Assembly (NCBI RefSeq): GCF_021311115.1
Contig: NZ_JAJTNP010000002.1
Span: forward strand, 62,001 to 126,000
Origin: Chryseobacterium gwangjuense
Lineage (GTDB): Bacteria; Bacteroidota; Bacteroidia; Flavobacteriales; Weeksellaceae
Direction of reading: 5' to 3'
Length of the DNA stretch: 64,000 nucleotides
Part shown: in pieces, positions 24,471 to 33,742 of the stretch
Layout of the letters: each line of letters opens with the position of its first letter
Position numbering within the stretch: position 1 is the first letter of the stretch
Translations under genes and position numbers: made by a program
Notes under the pieces: model-generated
Told to the model about the DNA's origin: nothing
Database searches by the model: none
The model's input: only the letters and a program-made list of their open reading frames with translations

Positions 24471-26741
24471 ATGACTTTTGATATTGATATGATCAAAAAA
24501 GTGTACGAGCGTTACCCTGAAAGAATTGCTGCAGCAAGACAAATCGTGGGAAAACCTCTTACCCTTTCAGAAAAAATCCTTTACACTCACCTTTGGGAAG
24601 GAAATGCAACACAGGCATATGAAAGAGGAAACTCTTATGTCGATTTCGCTCCGGACAGAGTTGCCATGCAGGATGCAACTGCTCAAATGGCACTTTTACA
24701 ATTCATGCAGGCCGGAAAAACTAAGGTGGCCGTTCCTTCAACGGCTCATGCCGATCACTTGATTCAAGCAAAGGTAGGAGCTGATAAAGATCTACAGGAA
24801 GGTATTAACAAAAACTCGGAAGTGTTCAATTTTTTGAGTTCCGTTTGTGATAAATACGGAATCGGTTTCTGGAAACCGGGAGCCGGAATCATTCACCAGG
24901 TTGTGTTAGAAAATTATGCTTTCCCGGGAGGGATGATGATCGGTACAGACTCTCACACGGTAAATGCAGGAGGTTTAGGAATGGTAGCTATCGGTGTAGG
25001 TGGTGCTGATGCAGTAGATGTAATGGCAGGAATGGCTTGGGAACTTAAAATGCCTAAACTAATTGGGGTAAAACTAACAGGCAAAATGTCCGGCTGGACT
25101 TCTGCAAAAGACGTTATCTTAAAAGTAGCAGGAATTCTTACCGTAAAAGGAGGAACAGGATGTATCGTAGAATATTTCGGAGAAGGGGCACAATCCCTTT
25201 CAGCAACCGGTAAAGGAACAATCTGTAATATGGGGGCCGAAATCGGAGCTACAACTTCTACTTTCGGATATGATGATTCTATGAGAAGATATCTGGCCTC
25301 AACAGGAAGACAGGATGTGGTAGATGCAGCTGATGTAATTGCCGAGCATTTAACCGGTGATGCTGAAGTATATGCAAACCCGGAACAATATTTCGACCAG
25401 GTTATTGAAATCAACCTTTCTGAACTAACTCCTCATTTGAACGGCCCTTTCACTCCGGATTTGGCAACTCCTGTTTCCGAATTCAGAGCTAAAGCTGAAG
25501 CCAACGGATGGCCTCTTGAAGTAGAATGGGCATTAATTGGTTCTTGTACGAACTCGTCTTACGAAGATTTATCGAGAGCAGCTTCTATTGTTGAAGATGC
25601 CGTTGCTAAAGGAGTTAAACCAAAAGCTATTTTAGGAATCAACCCGGGTTCTGAGCAAGTGAAATTCACTGCAGAAAGAGACGGTTTCTTAAATTCATTC
25701 AGAAAATTTGAAAACGCAAGAATATTTACCAATGCTTGTGGACCTTGTATTGGGCAATGGGACAGAGAAGGTGCTGAAAAAGGGGAGAAAAACTCAATTA
25801 TTCACTCTTTTAACAGAAACTTTGCAAAAAGAGCCGATGGTAACCCAAATACTCATGCATTTGTAGCTTCTCCGGAAATGGTAGCCGCTGTTGCAATTTC
25901 AGGAAGATTAGACTTCAACCCAATTACAGATACTTTAACCAACGAAGCCGGAGAGCAGATCAAATTAGATGAACCTAAAGGTTTTGAACTCCCTGCAAAA
26001 GGCTTCGCTGTTGGAGATAACGGATATCAAGCTCCATCTGAAGACGGATCAAGCGTGGTAGTAAACGTAAGCCCAACTTCAGACAGACTTCAGTTATTGG
26101 AAGAATTCCCTGCTTGGGATGGTAAAAATATTACCGGAGCGAGACTTTTAATTAAAGCATTCGGAAAATGTACCACTGACCATATTTCTATGGCCGGACC
26201 GTGGTTGAAATACAGAGGGCACCTTGATAACATTTCAAACAATATGTTGATCGGAGCTGTAAATGCCTTCAACATGGAAACGAACAACGTGAAAAATGTA
26301 TTAACCGGAGAACACGGAGAAGTTCCTGCTGTACAAAGAAATTATAAAGCTGCAGGAGTACCTTCCATCGTTGTCGGAGATCAAAATTACGGTGAAGGTT
26401 CTTCGAGAGAGCACGCTGCAATGGAGCCGAGACACCTTGGTGTAAAAGCAGTATTGGTAAAATCATTCGCCAGAATCCATGAAACTAACCTTAAAAAACA
26501 AGGGATGTTGGGATTAACTTTCGCTAATGAAGCAGATTATGATAAAATTCAGGAAGACGATGTCATCAACTTCTTAGATCTTGATCAGTTTGCTCCCGGA
26601 AAGCAATTGACTTTAGAGTTCATTCATTCGGATGGAACTAAAGACATCATCATGGCAAACCACACCTACAACGATCAGCAAATTGACTGGTTCAAGGCGG
26701 GTTCTGCTCTGAATTTAATCAAACAACAAGAGAAAAATTAA
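24471..26741 (+). CDS. Aconitate hydratase, mitochondrial type
   Basis: A 756-residue aconitase of the mitochondrial Aco2 type rather than the bacterial AcnA or AcnB types. It carries out the citrate to isocitrate step of the TCA cycle. Signature blocks: [22 protein letters not shown], the [4Fe-4S] cysteines in [11 protein letters not shown] and [12 protein letters not shown], and the swivel domain with [20 protein letters not shown]. The gene has its own leader, with a Fnr-like site and a hairpin, after a strong terminator of acnB; it is therefore regulated separately. A terminator shared with the convergent response-regulator gene follows. Confidence 0.95.
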   Translation: MTFDIDMIKKVYERYPERIAAARQIVGKPLTLSEKILYTHLWEGNATQAYERGNSYVDFAPDRVAMQDATAQMALLQFMQAGKTKVAVPSTAHADHLIQAKVGADKDLQEGINKNSEVFNFLSSVCDKYGIGFWKPGAGIIHQVVLENYAFPGGMMIGTDSHTVNAGGLGMVAIGVGGADAVDVMAGMAWELKMPKLIGVKLTGKMSGWTSAKDVILKVAGILTVKGGTGCIVEYFGEGAQSLSATGKGTICNMGAEIGATTSTFGYDDSMRRYLASTGRQDVVDAADVIAEHLTGDAEVYANPEQYFDQVIEINLSELTPHLNGPFTPDLATPVSEFRAKAEANGWPLEVEWALIGSCTNSSYEDLSRAASIVEDAVAKGVKPKAILGINPGSEQVKFTAERDGFLNSFRKFENARIFTNACGPCIGQWDREGAEKGEKNSIIHSFNRNFAKRADGNPNTHAFVASPEMVAAVAISGRLDFNPITDTLTNEAGEQIKLDEPKGFELPAKGFAVGDNGYQAPSEDGSSVVVNVSPTSDRLQLLEEFPAWDGKNITGARLLIKAFGKCTTDHISMAGPWLKYRGHLDNISNNMLIGAVNAFNMETNNVKNVLTGEHGEVPAVQRNYKAAGVPSIVVGDQNYGEGSSREHAAMEPRHLGVKAVLVKSFARIHETNLKKQGMLGLTFANEADYDKIQEDDVINFLDLDQFAPGKQLTLEFIHSDGTKDIIMANHTYNDQQIDWFKAGSALNLIKQQEKN

Positions 26742-26764
26742 TTGTTAGATTTAATTAATCATAG

Positions 26765-26798
26765 AAAAAAAGCAACTTCGAACTGAAGTTGCTTTTTT
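26765..26798. terminator. Bidirectional terminator between the aconitase and the LytTR regulator
   Basis: AAAAAAAGCAACTTC pairs with GAAGTTGCTTTTTT over a 5-base loop. T-runs lie on both strands, so it serves the aconitase and overlaps the last codons of the convergent regulator gene. Confidence 0.9.
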
Positions 26799-27483
26799 AT
26801 TTTATTTTGGTCATGAGATTGATTCGATAGCTCTCTCCTATCGGAATATCCTGTTCCGAAACTAAAGTCACTTTTTTTGCTCCTAAACTTTTAATTTGAT
26901 CTAAATTAATAATAAAAGATTTATGGATTCTCACAAAAGAATTCCCCGAAAGTTGCTGTTCCATAGACTTCAATGTATCTAAAACAATGTATTCCTGATC
27001 ATTTGTCCTGATGTTTACATAGTCTTTGATGCTTTCCACAAACAAAATATCCGTAAAATTGATTTTATGCTGCTGCCCTGAAGATTTTACAAAAAAATAG
27101 GAATCCTCCTGGCTTTCATTCACGGAAAAACGTTCCTGAGCTTTTAAAGCACTTTTATAAAAACGTTCAAAAGAAATCGGTTTCAAAAGATAATCAACAA
27201 TATTATGATCATAGCCTTCCAAAGCATATTCGGAATAAGCAGTTGTTAAAATATACTTCTGTTTATCCCCTAAAATTTTCATAAAATTAATTCCCGTCAG
27301 TTCCGGCATTTGAATATCAAGAAAAACCAGATCAGATTCATTATTTTGAATAAATTCTAATGCTTCAATCGGATTTTCAGTGGAAAAAACCAGTTCAAGA
27401 AAAGGAACTTTCTGTACATAATTTTCCAACAGTGAAATCGCCAACGGTTCATCATCTACAACAATGCATTTAATTTTATTCAT
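26797..27483 (-). CDS. LytTR-family response regulator
   Basis: A 228-residue response regulator. The receiver domain (about 1-118) has the acidic pocket VVDDEP and the phosphoacceptor Asp56 in LVFLDIQMPELTG, and the conserved Lys in YLLKPISFERF. The C-terminal LytTR DNA-binding domain (about 130-228) contains FVESIKDYVNI and FVRIHKSFIINLDQI. It partners with the LytS-like histidine kinase encoded upstream, whose last codons overlap its start by 8 bases. The regulon cannot be read from the sequence. Confidence 0.95.
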   Translation of the reverse strand: MNKIKCIVVDDEPLAISLLENYVQKVPFLELVFSTENPIEALEFIQNNESDLVFLDIQMPELTGINFMKILGDKQKYILTTAYSEYALEGYDHNIVDYLLKPISFERFYKSALKAQERFSVNESQEDSYFFVKSSGQQHKINFTDILFVESIKDYVNIRTNDQEYIVLDTLKSMEQQLSGNSFVRIHKSFIINLDQIKSLGAKKVTLVSEQDIPIGESYRINLMTKIK

Positions 27484-28486
27484 TTCTCAAATCAATCTTT
27501 AAATCTACGACAAATTCTGTTTGCGAATCTTTGATGTTCAGTTCATATTTTTTAGGATAAAGAATTTCCAGTCTCTTCTTTACATTCTCAATTCCAATTC
27601 CTGAAACCGAATCTTTCATTCTTTCTTTTTTATAGTTTAAAAGATAGAAACGAAGGATGTTCTGCTCATCTGAAACTTTCATTTGAAAGCCTTTGTCACG
27701 GAAATCACCGTGTTTAAAAGCATTCTCTACAAAAGGGACTAAAATCATCGGCGAAATATTCAATTTGGGATAATTGATATTTTTTTCAAAAACCAATAAT
27801 TCAGGATTTTTGATTCTTAATTTTTCAAGAGCAGTCAAACTGTCAATATATCCAATTTCTTTGTCTAAACTGATAAAATCTTTTTCTAAATCCTTTGTGC
27901 TGTATCTTAACAACTGGCTCAATTCCTCAAGTGCAGGTAAAGCCTGCTCCGATTTCTGATACACCAAAGAATAGATATTATTTAAAGAATTAAAAATGAA
28001 ATGCGGATTGATTTGTGTTTTTAAAGCCTTTAATTCTGCATTTTTCTTTGCTTCCATCAAGGCCGTTTTTTCCTGCTCACTAAGGATAGAGTATTTTAAA
28101 AACCAAAAAGTAGTACTGATAAAAATAGTAGTACTGCTGTAGAAAATATTATCAAAGAAGTAAAACATGAACGGCGTTTCTTCCGCATAGTTCCTGATTC
28201 CAAAAAAAAGAGGCAAAAACCATTCCTCTACACCATAGCGCACTCCTACAAAACAACATGCACTCAGAAAGAAAACAATGACTGATTTATAAATTTTATT
28301 GCTTTCATAAAACGTTGGAACAACTATAAAATAATTGACATAAAAACAAATAATACTCGTGAAAAAAAACGTGACATTAAAGATATTATGTTTACTGTCA
28401 AAAGCTAAATACGGAAGAACGACCGATCCGGTTAGGTAGATCGTCCAAAAGAAAAGATGGAGATAAAAAAGCTTATTTATTTTCAT
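27476..28486 (-). CDS. LytS-like sensor histidine kinase (His_kinase domain)
   Basis: A 336-residue membrane kinase. Four hydrophobic helices lie at about residues 8-28, 38-56, 66-86 and 110-131, with short loops and no extracytoplasmic sensor domain. The phosphoacceptor His162 sits in ALKTQINPHFIFNSLNNIYSLV, typical of the LytS/YehU family. The ATPase domain has ILVPFVENAFKHG (N box) and SGIGIENVKKRLE. The gene overlaps its response regulator by 8 bases, so the pair is translationally coupled. The signal is unknown. Confidence 0.94.
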   Translation of the reverse strand: MKINKLFYLHLFFWTIYLTGSVVLPYLAFDSKHNIFNVTFFFTSIICFYVNYFIVVPTFYESNKIYKSVIVFFLSACCFVGVRYGVEEWFLPLFFGIRNYAEETPFMFYFFDNIFYSSTTIFISTTFWFLKYSILSEQEKTALMEAKKNAELKALKTQINPHFIFNSLNNIYSLVYQKSEQALPALEELSQLLRYSTKDLEKDFISLDKEIGYIDSLTALEKLRIKNPELLVFEKNINYPKLNISPMILVPFVENAFKHGDFRDKGFQMKVSDEQNILRFYLLNYKKERMKDSVSGIGIENVKKRLEILYPKKYELNIKDSQTEFVVDLKIDLRNE

Positions 28487-28646
28487 ACAACAAAAATATA
28501 TTTTATTACAAATTCACATCCTATTTTTCGACGAACAATTCATTTTATCCGATGAAAATAGTTTTATCCCGGTTCATTCTGCATTGGTCGAAACATCATT
28601 TCATGGCATTCTTCATCCCTATAAATTTGTCAAAAAAATCAATCTC

Positions 28647-29486
28647 ATGAAAACATTATTATATGCAGTTTTAATTTGCTTATCAACATTCATTTCCGCA
28701 CAGAAGAAACCATCAGAATATTTTCCTGATCCTAAAACCAAAGTTTTAGTTGTAGGTTCATTTCATTTTGATTATCCTAATTTGGATGCTCATAAAACAG
28801 AAAAAAGTGACCAGGTAGATGTTTTGTCACCCAAAACTTCAAAAGAAGTAACGGAACTCATTAATTATATCAAGAAATTTAAACCAACCAAAATAGCCAT
28901 TGAAGCATGGCCAAACTGGAATGCCAATCAAAAATTAAAAGAATACAAAGAAGGTAAACACACAAATAAAAAAGATGAACGGTACCAGCTTGCCATGCGT
29001 TTGGCGAAAGAATTAAATCTAAATGAATTATATAGTATTGATGCTGGCTCCGTATTGGATGATTTCGCAGAGACATTTGGCAAAACAGACTCCTTATATT
29101 TCAAAAACCTTGTTAAAGATTATGATTTTTTAAACGATGACCGTATTTCTAAGCAGTATAATACTTTTATTAAAAGTACTGAGCCAAAAAACTTCAAATC
29201 TCTTCTTGAAATGTTCAAATATATGAACAGCAAGGAATATCACCAATACGAATACGGAGCGTATTTAACAGGGGATTTTAAACTGAGAGAACACGACGGA
29301 GCCGATATGCTTGCTTTGTACTGGTACAACAGAAATCTTAGAATGTTTAGAAAGATTCAGGAGATTCCCAAAAATTCAGACGACAGACTTCTAGTGATTG
29401 CAGGAAACGGTCATGCAACAGTTTTTAGACAGCTTTTCACAATTTCGCCGGAATATGACTATGTAGAATTTGATTCGTTACAATAA
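28647..29486 (+). CDS. DUF5694 secreted protein with TraB/Tiki-like GxxH motifs
   Basis: The product is 279 residues with a signal peptide (MKTLLYAVLICLSTFISAQ). I chose the ATG at 28647; a TTG upstream in frame gives a longer product without a clear signal. It resembles DUF5694 proteins. Two GxxH motifs are visible: VVGSFHFDYPN (His40) and AGNGHATVFRQLF (His256), with a conserved Glu in KIAIEAWPNW (Glu86). This arrangement recalls the TraB/Tiki/GumN fold, which has been proposed to be a metal-dependent peptidase. Function here is unknown. The gene is divergent from the histidine kinase. Confidence 0.72.
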   Translation: MKTLLYAVLICLSTFISAQKKPSEYFPDPKTKVLVVGSFHFDYPNLDAHKTEKSDQVDVLSPKTSKEVTELINYIKKFKPTKIAIEAWPNWNANQKLKEYKEGKHTNKKDERYQLAMRLAKELNLNELYSIDAGSVLDDFAETFGKTDSLYFKNLVKDYDFLNDDRISKQYNTFIKSTEPKNFKSLLEMFKYMNSKEYHQYEYGAYLTGDFKLREHDGADMLALYWYNRNLRMFRKIQEIPKNSDDRLLVIAGNGHATVFRQLFTISPEYDYVEFDSLQ

Positions 29487-29502
29487 GCGGCTATATATTT
29501 TT

Positions 29503-29528
29503 TGTAACAAAACTCTTCTTTCTGCGTC
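29503..29528 (+). promoter_or_regulatory. ECF-sigma-type promoter of the outer-membrane barrel gene
   Basis: TGTAAC (29503-29508), a 16-base spacer and CGTC (29525-29528) match the general ECF promoter pattern, for example Bacillus SigX. The start codon is 25 bases downstream of CGTC. No TAnnTTTG box with suitable spacing is seen. Confidence 0.5.
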
Positions 29529-29552
29529 TAACCCAGTAACAGAAAAAACATT

Positions 29553-31691
29553 ATGAAAAAAGCGATTATTTCGTTATCTCTTTTGGGTGCTACATTTACT
29601 TTTGCCCAGGAACAAAACAATGACCGACCGACCCAAGAAAAAAAGATCGAAGCAGTCACCATTACCAAAACTAAAAAAGCCGTTGAACAAAAAGCAGACA
29701 GAACTATTTTTGATTTTTCGGAACAGCCAAGCCTTAATTCCGGCTCATTAATGGAAGGACTCAAAAAGCTTCCCGGTTTAGTAGCTTCTGAAATGGTTGG
29801 AATAATGTATCAGGGAAAACCTTTGGATGTGTACATGGACGGAAGACCTCTGAACATTTCCAGCAATGAACTGAATGCCTTCATGGAAGGAATGCCTGCC
29901 AATTCTGTAGAAAGAATAGAAATTATTACTCAGCCCGGTGCAGAATTCCCCGCAACTTCCGGAGGTGCCATTTTAAATATCATCACCAGCAAATCAGCAA
30001 AAAATTACCTTACAGCCGTATATAACGGAGGCTATCGTTTTTCAAACTATGATAAATACAGAAGTAGATTTAATAATTCCCTTGCATTAAACTCGAGAAA
30101 CAAGTGGTTTGGATGGCAGGTAAATTTAGGACAATACTACCGTGAAAGTTTATCTGATTCAGAATTTGATGCATTAAGTAAAAACCATTCCAATTCTTTA
30201 GGAAGGACATATTATATGAATTCTGCCTTTACTTTTGAACTTGGAAAAGACAGGTTATTGTTAAATTATGATATTAGCCACAACAACAATGGCTCATCTA
30301 TTACATCAGATGAATTTTTGAACGGAGTTACAAGAAGTAATTTTACAAGTGATACAAAAGGGCTAAGACAGGAAGCTGCCGCAACATATCAGAAAAAGTT
30401 TGAGGATAAGAATAAAAAACTGGATTTCAAATTCGTTTATACAAATAGTAATTCTGAGTTTAATCAGCAAAGCAGTAACAATTCTAACCTCCTGGACAAT
30501 TCATCAAAGTTCAATGTGTATAATTTCAAAATAGACTATTCACAGCCTTTGAAAATTCTGGATGAAGGAAAAGTAAGTTTTGGGGGATTATTCGATCAGC
30601 AGGATTTTGAAACCAAGGACAGAAGTATTGTCAATTTAGATTATACAAGGCAAACAACTTCCGGTTATGTAGAGTTTCAGACAAAACTGAAAAAGTTTGA
30701 TTTCATTGCAGGAGTAAGAGCTGAAAATTATAATATTACCGGAATTACGAGAATGTTTAATGACAATAATGAATTAGAGCAGAAAGATCTTAATGCATTT
30801 AAAAAATTCAAGGTATTTCCAAATGCGAGCATACAGTATAATCTGATGAAGCAGCTTTTTGTAAATCTGAATTATAATAAAAAAATCAGTTTACCGAGCG
30901 TATCATTATTGAATCCAAACAATACGACTTTACAAAACAACACCGTTACTTCAAATGGAAATCCGAATCTGCAACCTACAATTTATGACAATGCAGAATT
31001 CAAAATCAGTGCATTTGACTATGCCTATATCAGCTATAATACGAGTTGGGTAAAAGATCAAATTGTTCAGAGGGTTTCGAGAGAAAATAATCTGATCAAA
31101 AATGAACAGGTACAGGTGAACAATTTAAGAACCCATAATTTCAGTTTCGGAATGCCAATTCCTTTTATGTTGTTCACGACCCCTTTCAGCGAATTGATGA
31201 AGTTCAATGTAAATCCTGATAAAATGAATCTTTTATACATTTATACAGGATATCAGCTTCAGGAAATGCCCGATATCAAAACTAAAGGTTTTTGGATTTT
31301 CAGTGTAATGGGACAGTTTATTTTACCTAAAGACATCAGACTTCAGGCAAATTACAACGTCATTCCTGCTAGAGGAAATTTTTATTATTTTGAACTTGAA
31401 AAACCTCTTAACAATGCTCTTGATATAACGATATCAAAGAAATTCATGTCAGACAGGCTTAATCTTTCTTTGTATGCGAGAGACATTTTCAATCAGAACA
31501 AAAGTGTCATTATGGCCCGTTCAACCGGAGGAAGTGTTTATACATCTAATAAATTTGACAGCAGAAGCTTTGGGATTTCTGTAAACTATAAAATCCCTAC
31601 CAAAAACAAGCTGGCAAAAGAAGATCCAAATATGATCAAAACCACTACACAAAGTGAAAGCAATGGCGGAGTAATGAATCAAGGACAGTAA
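29553..31691 (+). CDS. TonB-dependent receptor-like outer-membrane beta-barrel protein
   Basis: A 712-residue protein with a signal peptide (MKKAIISLSLLGATFTFAQ). A plug-like segment includes SLMEGLKKLPGLVASEM, YMDGRPLNIS and AEFPATSGGAILNIITSK. The remainder is a barrel of the outer-membrane beta-barrel family (OMP_b-brl_3 type), ending in FGISVNYKIPTK and a disordered, Gln/Ser-rich tail. Unlike many SusC-like receptors it lacks an N-terminal carboxypeptidase-like domain. The substrate is unknown. An ECF-type promoter upstream suggests envelope-stress or sigma-factor control. A strong terminator follows. Confidence 0.88.
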   Translation: MKKAIISLSLLGATFTFAQEQNNDRPTQEKKIEAVTITKTKKAVEQKADRTIFDFSEQPSLNSGSLMEGLKKLPGLVASEMVGIMYQGKPLDVYMDGRPLNISSNELNAFMEGMPANSVERIEIITQPGAEFPATSGGAILNIITSKSAKNYLTAVYNGGYRFSNYDKYRSRFNNSLALNSRNKWFGWQVNLGQYYRESLSDSEFDALSKNHSNSLGRTYYMNSAFTFELGKDRLLLNYDISHNNNGSSITSDEFLNGVTRSNFTSDTKGLRQEAAATYQKKFEDKNKKLDFKFVYTNSNSEFNQQSSNNSNLLDNSSKFNVYNFKIDYSQPLKILDEGKVSFGGLFDQQDFETKDRSIVNLDYTRQTTSGYVEFQTKLKKFDFIAGVRAENYNITGITRMFNDNNELEQKDLNAFKKFKVFPNASIQYNLMKQLFVNLNYNKKISLPSVSLLNPNNTTLQNNTVTSNGNPNLQPTIYDNAEFKISAFDYAYISYNTSWVKDQIVQRVSRENNLIKNEQVQVNNLRTHNFSFGMPIPFMLFTTPFSELMKFNVNPDKMNLLYIYTGYQLQEMPDIKTKGFWIFSVMGQFILPKDIRLQANYNVIPARGNFYYFELEKPLNNALDITISKKFMSDRLNLSLYARDIFNQNKSVIMARSTGGSVYTSNKFDSRSFGISVNYKIPTKNKLAKEDPNMIKTTTQSESNGGVMNQGQ

Positions 31692-31707
31692 TACACCAAT
31701 AAAAAAT

Positions 31708-31740
31708 GAGTCAGCAAAATGTTTGCTGACTCGTTTTCTT
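31708..31740 (+). terminator. Terminator after the barrel gene
   Basis: GAGTCAGCAAA pairs perfectly with TTTGCTGACTC over a 3-base loop (ATG), followed by gttttctttt. Confidence 0.9.
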
Positions 31741-31755
31741 TTAAAATAATATCAT

Positions 31756-32466
31756 TTAAAAATCAATTGTCTGAAATCTCCATTCCAGCGTATCAATTAA
31801 TGTAATTTGATTTAATTGTAAAGGCAGACCTGTCATTATTTTCAATGTCAGGTTCGCCATCATACTTCCCACAATTCCCGGCAATGCTCCTAAAACACCC
31901 AAACTATCACAGTCTGAAAGGTCTTCATCAAAAGGCGGTTCAGGAAAAATATCTCTTAAATTTTTGCTTCCGTTATAATTAAAAATAGCAACCTGACCTG
32001 AAAAACCGAGAATACTTCCATAAACCAAAGGCTTATTTAATTTTACACAGACATCATTAACTAAATATCTTGTTTTAAAATTGTCTGAACCATCAACGAT
32101 AATATCAAATTGAGAAATCATTTCTTCCGCATTCGACTCATCGATTTTTTGTTCAATGGAGATAAATTCTACCTGATGATTCAGATTTTTAACAAATTCT
32201 TTAGCACTTTTTACTTTACAAATCCCAACAGAATGTTCATTATGAATGGTTTGTCGGTTTAAATTATGCAATTCAACCTCATCAAAGTCTACAACTCCCA
32301 AAGTACCAACTCCTGCTGCTGCCAAATACTGAATAACAGGACTTCCCAAACCTCCGGCTCCAATTATTAAAACTTTAGCGTTTATGATTTTTCGCTGTCC
32401 TTCCAAACCGATTTCCTCAATAAAAATCTGTCGACTGTATCGTGCAAAAACATCTTCGTTTTTCAT
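31756..32466 (-). CDS. thiF: ThiF/MoeB-type sulfur-carrier adenylyltransferase
   Basis: A 236-residue E1-like enzyme that adenylates the C-terminal Gly of ThiS before sulfur transfer. The ATP site is AKVLIIGAGGLGSPVIQYLAAAG; NRQTIH and DGSDNFKTRYLVND follow. A single Cys is present in LSDCDSLGVLG at the position of the ThiF catalytic Cys. The zinc-binding CxxC pairs of E. coli ThiF and MoeB are absent. The start is at 32466 (MKNEDVFARYSRQ). It is the last gene of the thi operon and lies 146 bases after thiH, with a long inverted repeat in the gap. Role in ThiS activation is inferred from the operon. Confidence 0.9.
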   Translation of the reverse strand: MKNEDVFARYSRQIFIEEIGLEGQRKIINAKVLIIGAGGLGSPVIQYLAAAGVGTLGVVDFDEVELHNLNRQTIHNEHSVGICKVKSAKEFVKNLNHQVEFISIEQKIDESNAEEMISQFDIIVDGSDNFKTRYLVNDVCVKLNKPLVYGSILGFSGQVAIFNYNGSKNLRDIFPEPPFDEDLSDCDSLGVLGALPGIVGSMMANLTLKIMTGLPLQLNQITLIDTLEWRFQTIDF

Positions 32467-32479
32467 TACAATTTTTATT

Positions 32480-32605
32480 TTTTGAACCCTTAAGAGCAAT
32501 TTAGGAGTTAAGAAATAATAAGCATCCGTAAGCGAATAAAATAAGCCAAACTCTGATATTTTCTTAATTAAACTTAACTTCTTAATACATCTTAATGGTT
32601 CAAAT
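32480..32605. repeat. Imperfect long inverted repeat between thiH and thiF
   Basis: Two arms of about 45 bases (32480-32523 and the complement of 32605-32561) agree at roughly three quarters of positions. Both arms contain TTGAACC followed by several TTAAG words 8-10 bases apart. A 37-base central region separates them. It looks like a dispersed intergenic palindromic element, here inside the thiamine operon. Confidence 0.6.
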
Positions 32606-32612
32606 TTTAAGT

Positions 32613-33731
32613 TTAAATTCCACTATAGACAGCATCCCAATCTTTCATGATCGGGTCATAACCTGCCTTTTTAATAATATTTTTAATCTCCTCCATACTT
32701 CTTTCATCGCTGGTTTCAAATTGTTCTAAAGACTCTTTATCCACCGCATAACCTCCCGGATTGGTTTTAGAAGCCGCACTCATCGCTGTTGCTCCCAATG
32801 AAACAATATGATTTCTGAATTTTTCATTTTCTCTGGTAGAAATTGAAATTTCCAGATCTTCATTCCAGATTCTGTAAGCACAAATTAATTGTAGCAAATC
32901 TCTATCTGACATCACAAAGTTCGGTTCAATAATTCCTTCTGCAGGTCGAAGCCTTGGAAACGAAACCGAATATTTGCTTTTCCAATACTGTTTTTGAAGG
33001 TAATCAATGTGTAGAGCATTGAAAAAACTGTCAACTCTCCAATCTTCCAGACCTAATAAAACACCTAATCCCATTTTATGAATTCCGGCTTTTCCGATTC
33101 TATCGGGAGTTTCTAAACGAAAATTGAAATTAGATTTTTTTCCTTTCGGATGATATTCTTTATAAACTTCTTGGTGATAGGTTTCCTGATAAACCAAAAC
33201 CGCATTCACACCTGCATCATGCAACTGCTGATACTCTTCTTCCGACAAAGGCTGAACTTCAATGGAAATATTAGCAAAATGAGGTTTTAATATGGTAACA
33301 GCATTCAAAAAATACTCAATTCCTACTGTTTTATTTGCTTCTCCGCTTACCAATAGTACATGGTTCACTCCCATTGATTTTAAAACCGTAGCTTCAATCA
33401 TCAATTCTGTTTCCGTCAGTGTTTTTCTTTTAATGGAATTATCTAAACTAAAACCACAATAAGTGCAGATATTCTGACATTCATTACTCAGATACAACGG
33501 AGCATACAACTGAATGGTTTTCCCAAAACGTTTTTGGGTAAGTTGTTGCGTCATTTTCGCCATCAGTTCCAGCTTTTGAGCTGCAACCGGTGAAAGAAAA
33601 TTCAGAAAATCCTCAATTGTTTTACTGTTTTTTTGAAGACTTCTTTCTACATCGGATAGCGTCACTTTTTCAAGTCTTGCTTTCACCTCATCCCATTGAT
33701 AATTTTCAAAAAAATCTTTAAAACTCTGCAT
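32613..33731 (-). CDS. thiH: 2-iminoacetate synthase
   Basis: ThiH is a radical-SAM enzyme that cleaves tyrosine to p-cresol and 2-iminoacetate (dehydroglycine) for thiazole synthesis. The 372-residue protein has the cluster motif CQNICTYCGF (C-x3-C-x2-C) near residue 83, after LYLSNE. The C-terminal part resembles the biotin and thiamin synthesis associated domain (RLRPAEG, ISTRENEKFRNH). It works with ThiG, encoded 11 bases upstream, and is oxygen-sensitive. Use of ThiH rather than ThiO (glycine oxidase) fits an organism that can grow at low oxygen. It is in the middle of the thi operon. Confidence 0.97.
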   Translation of the reverse strand: MQSFKDFFENYQWDEVKARLEKVTLSDVERSLQKNSKTIEDFLNFLSPVAAQKLELMAKMTQQLTQKRFGKTIQLYAPLYLSNECQNICTYCGFSLDNSIKRKTLTETELMIEATVLKSMGVNHVLLVSGEANKTVGIEYFLNAVTILKPHFANISIEVQPLSEEEYQQLHDAGVNAVLVYQETYHQEVYKEYHPKGKKSNFNFRLETPDRIGKAGIHKMGLGVLLGLEDWRVDSFFNALHIDYLQKQYWKSKYSVSFPRLRPAEGIIEPNFVMSDRDLLQLICAYRIWNEDLEISISTRENEKFRNHIVSLGATAMSAASKTNPGGYAVDKESLEQFETSDERSMEEIKNIIKKAGYDPIMKDWDAVYSGI

Positions 33732-33742
33732 AAAAATTAATT

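Noticed and set aside
24953..25414. A 153-residue open frame on the minus strand inside the second aconitase gene.
   Set aside because: It is antisense to a strongly conserved enzyme, its product has no recognisable domain and is a Pro/Ser/Thr-rich shadow of the codon pattern.
28584..28646. A TTG start for the DUF5694 protein.
   Set aside because: It hides the signal peptide that begins at the ATG at 28647.
32480..32605. A remnant insertion sequence between thiH and thiF.
   Set aside because: No transposase fragment or target-site duplication is visible; the arms consist of short TTAAG words.
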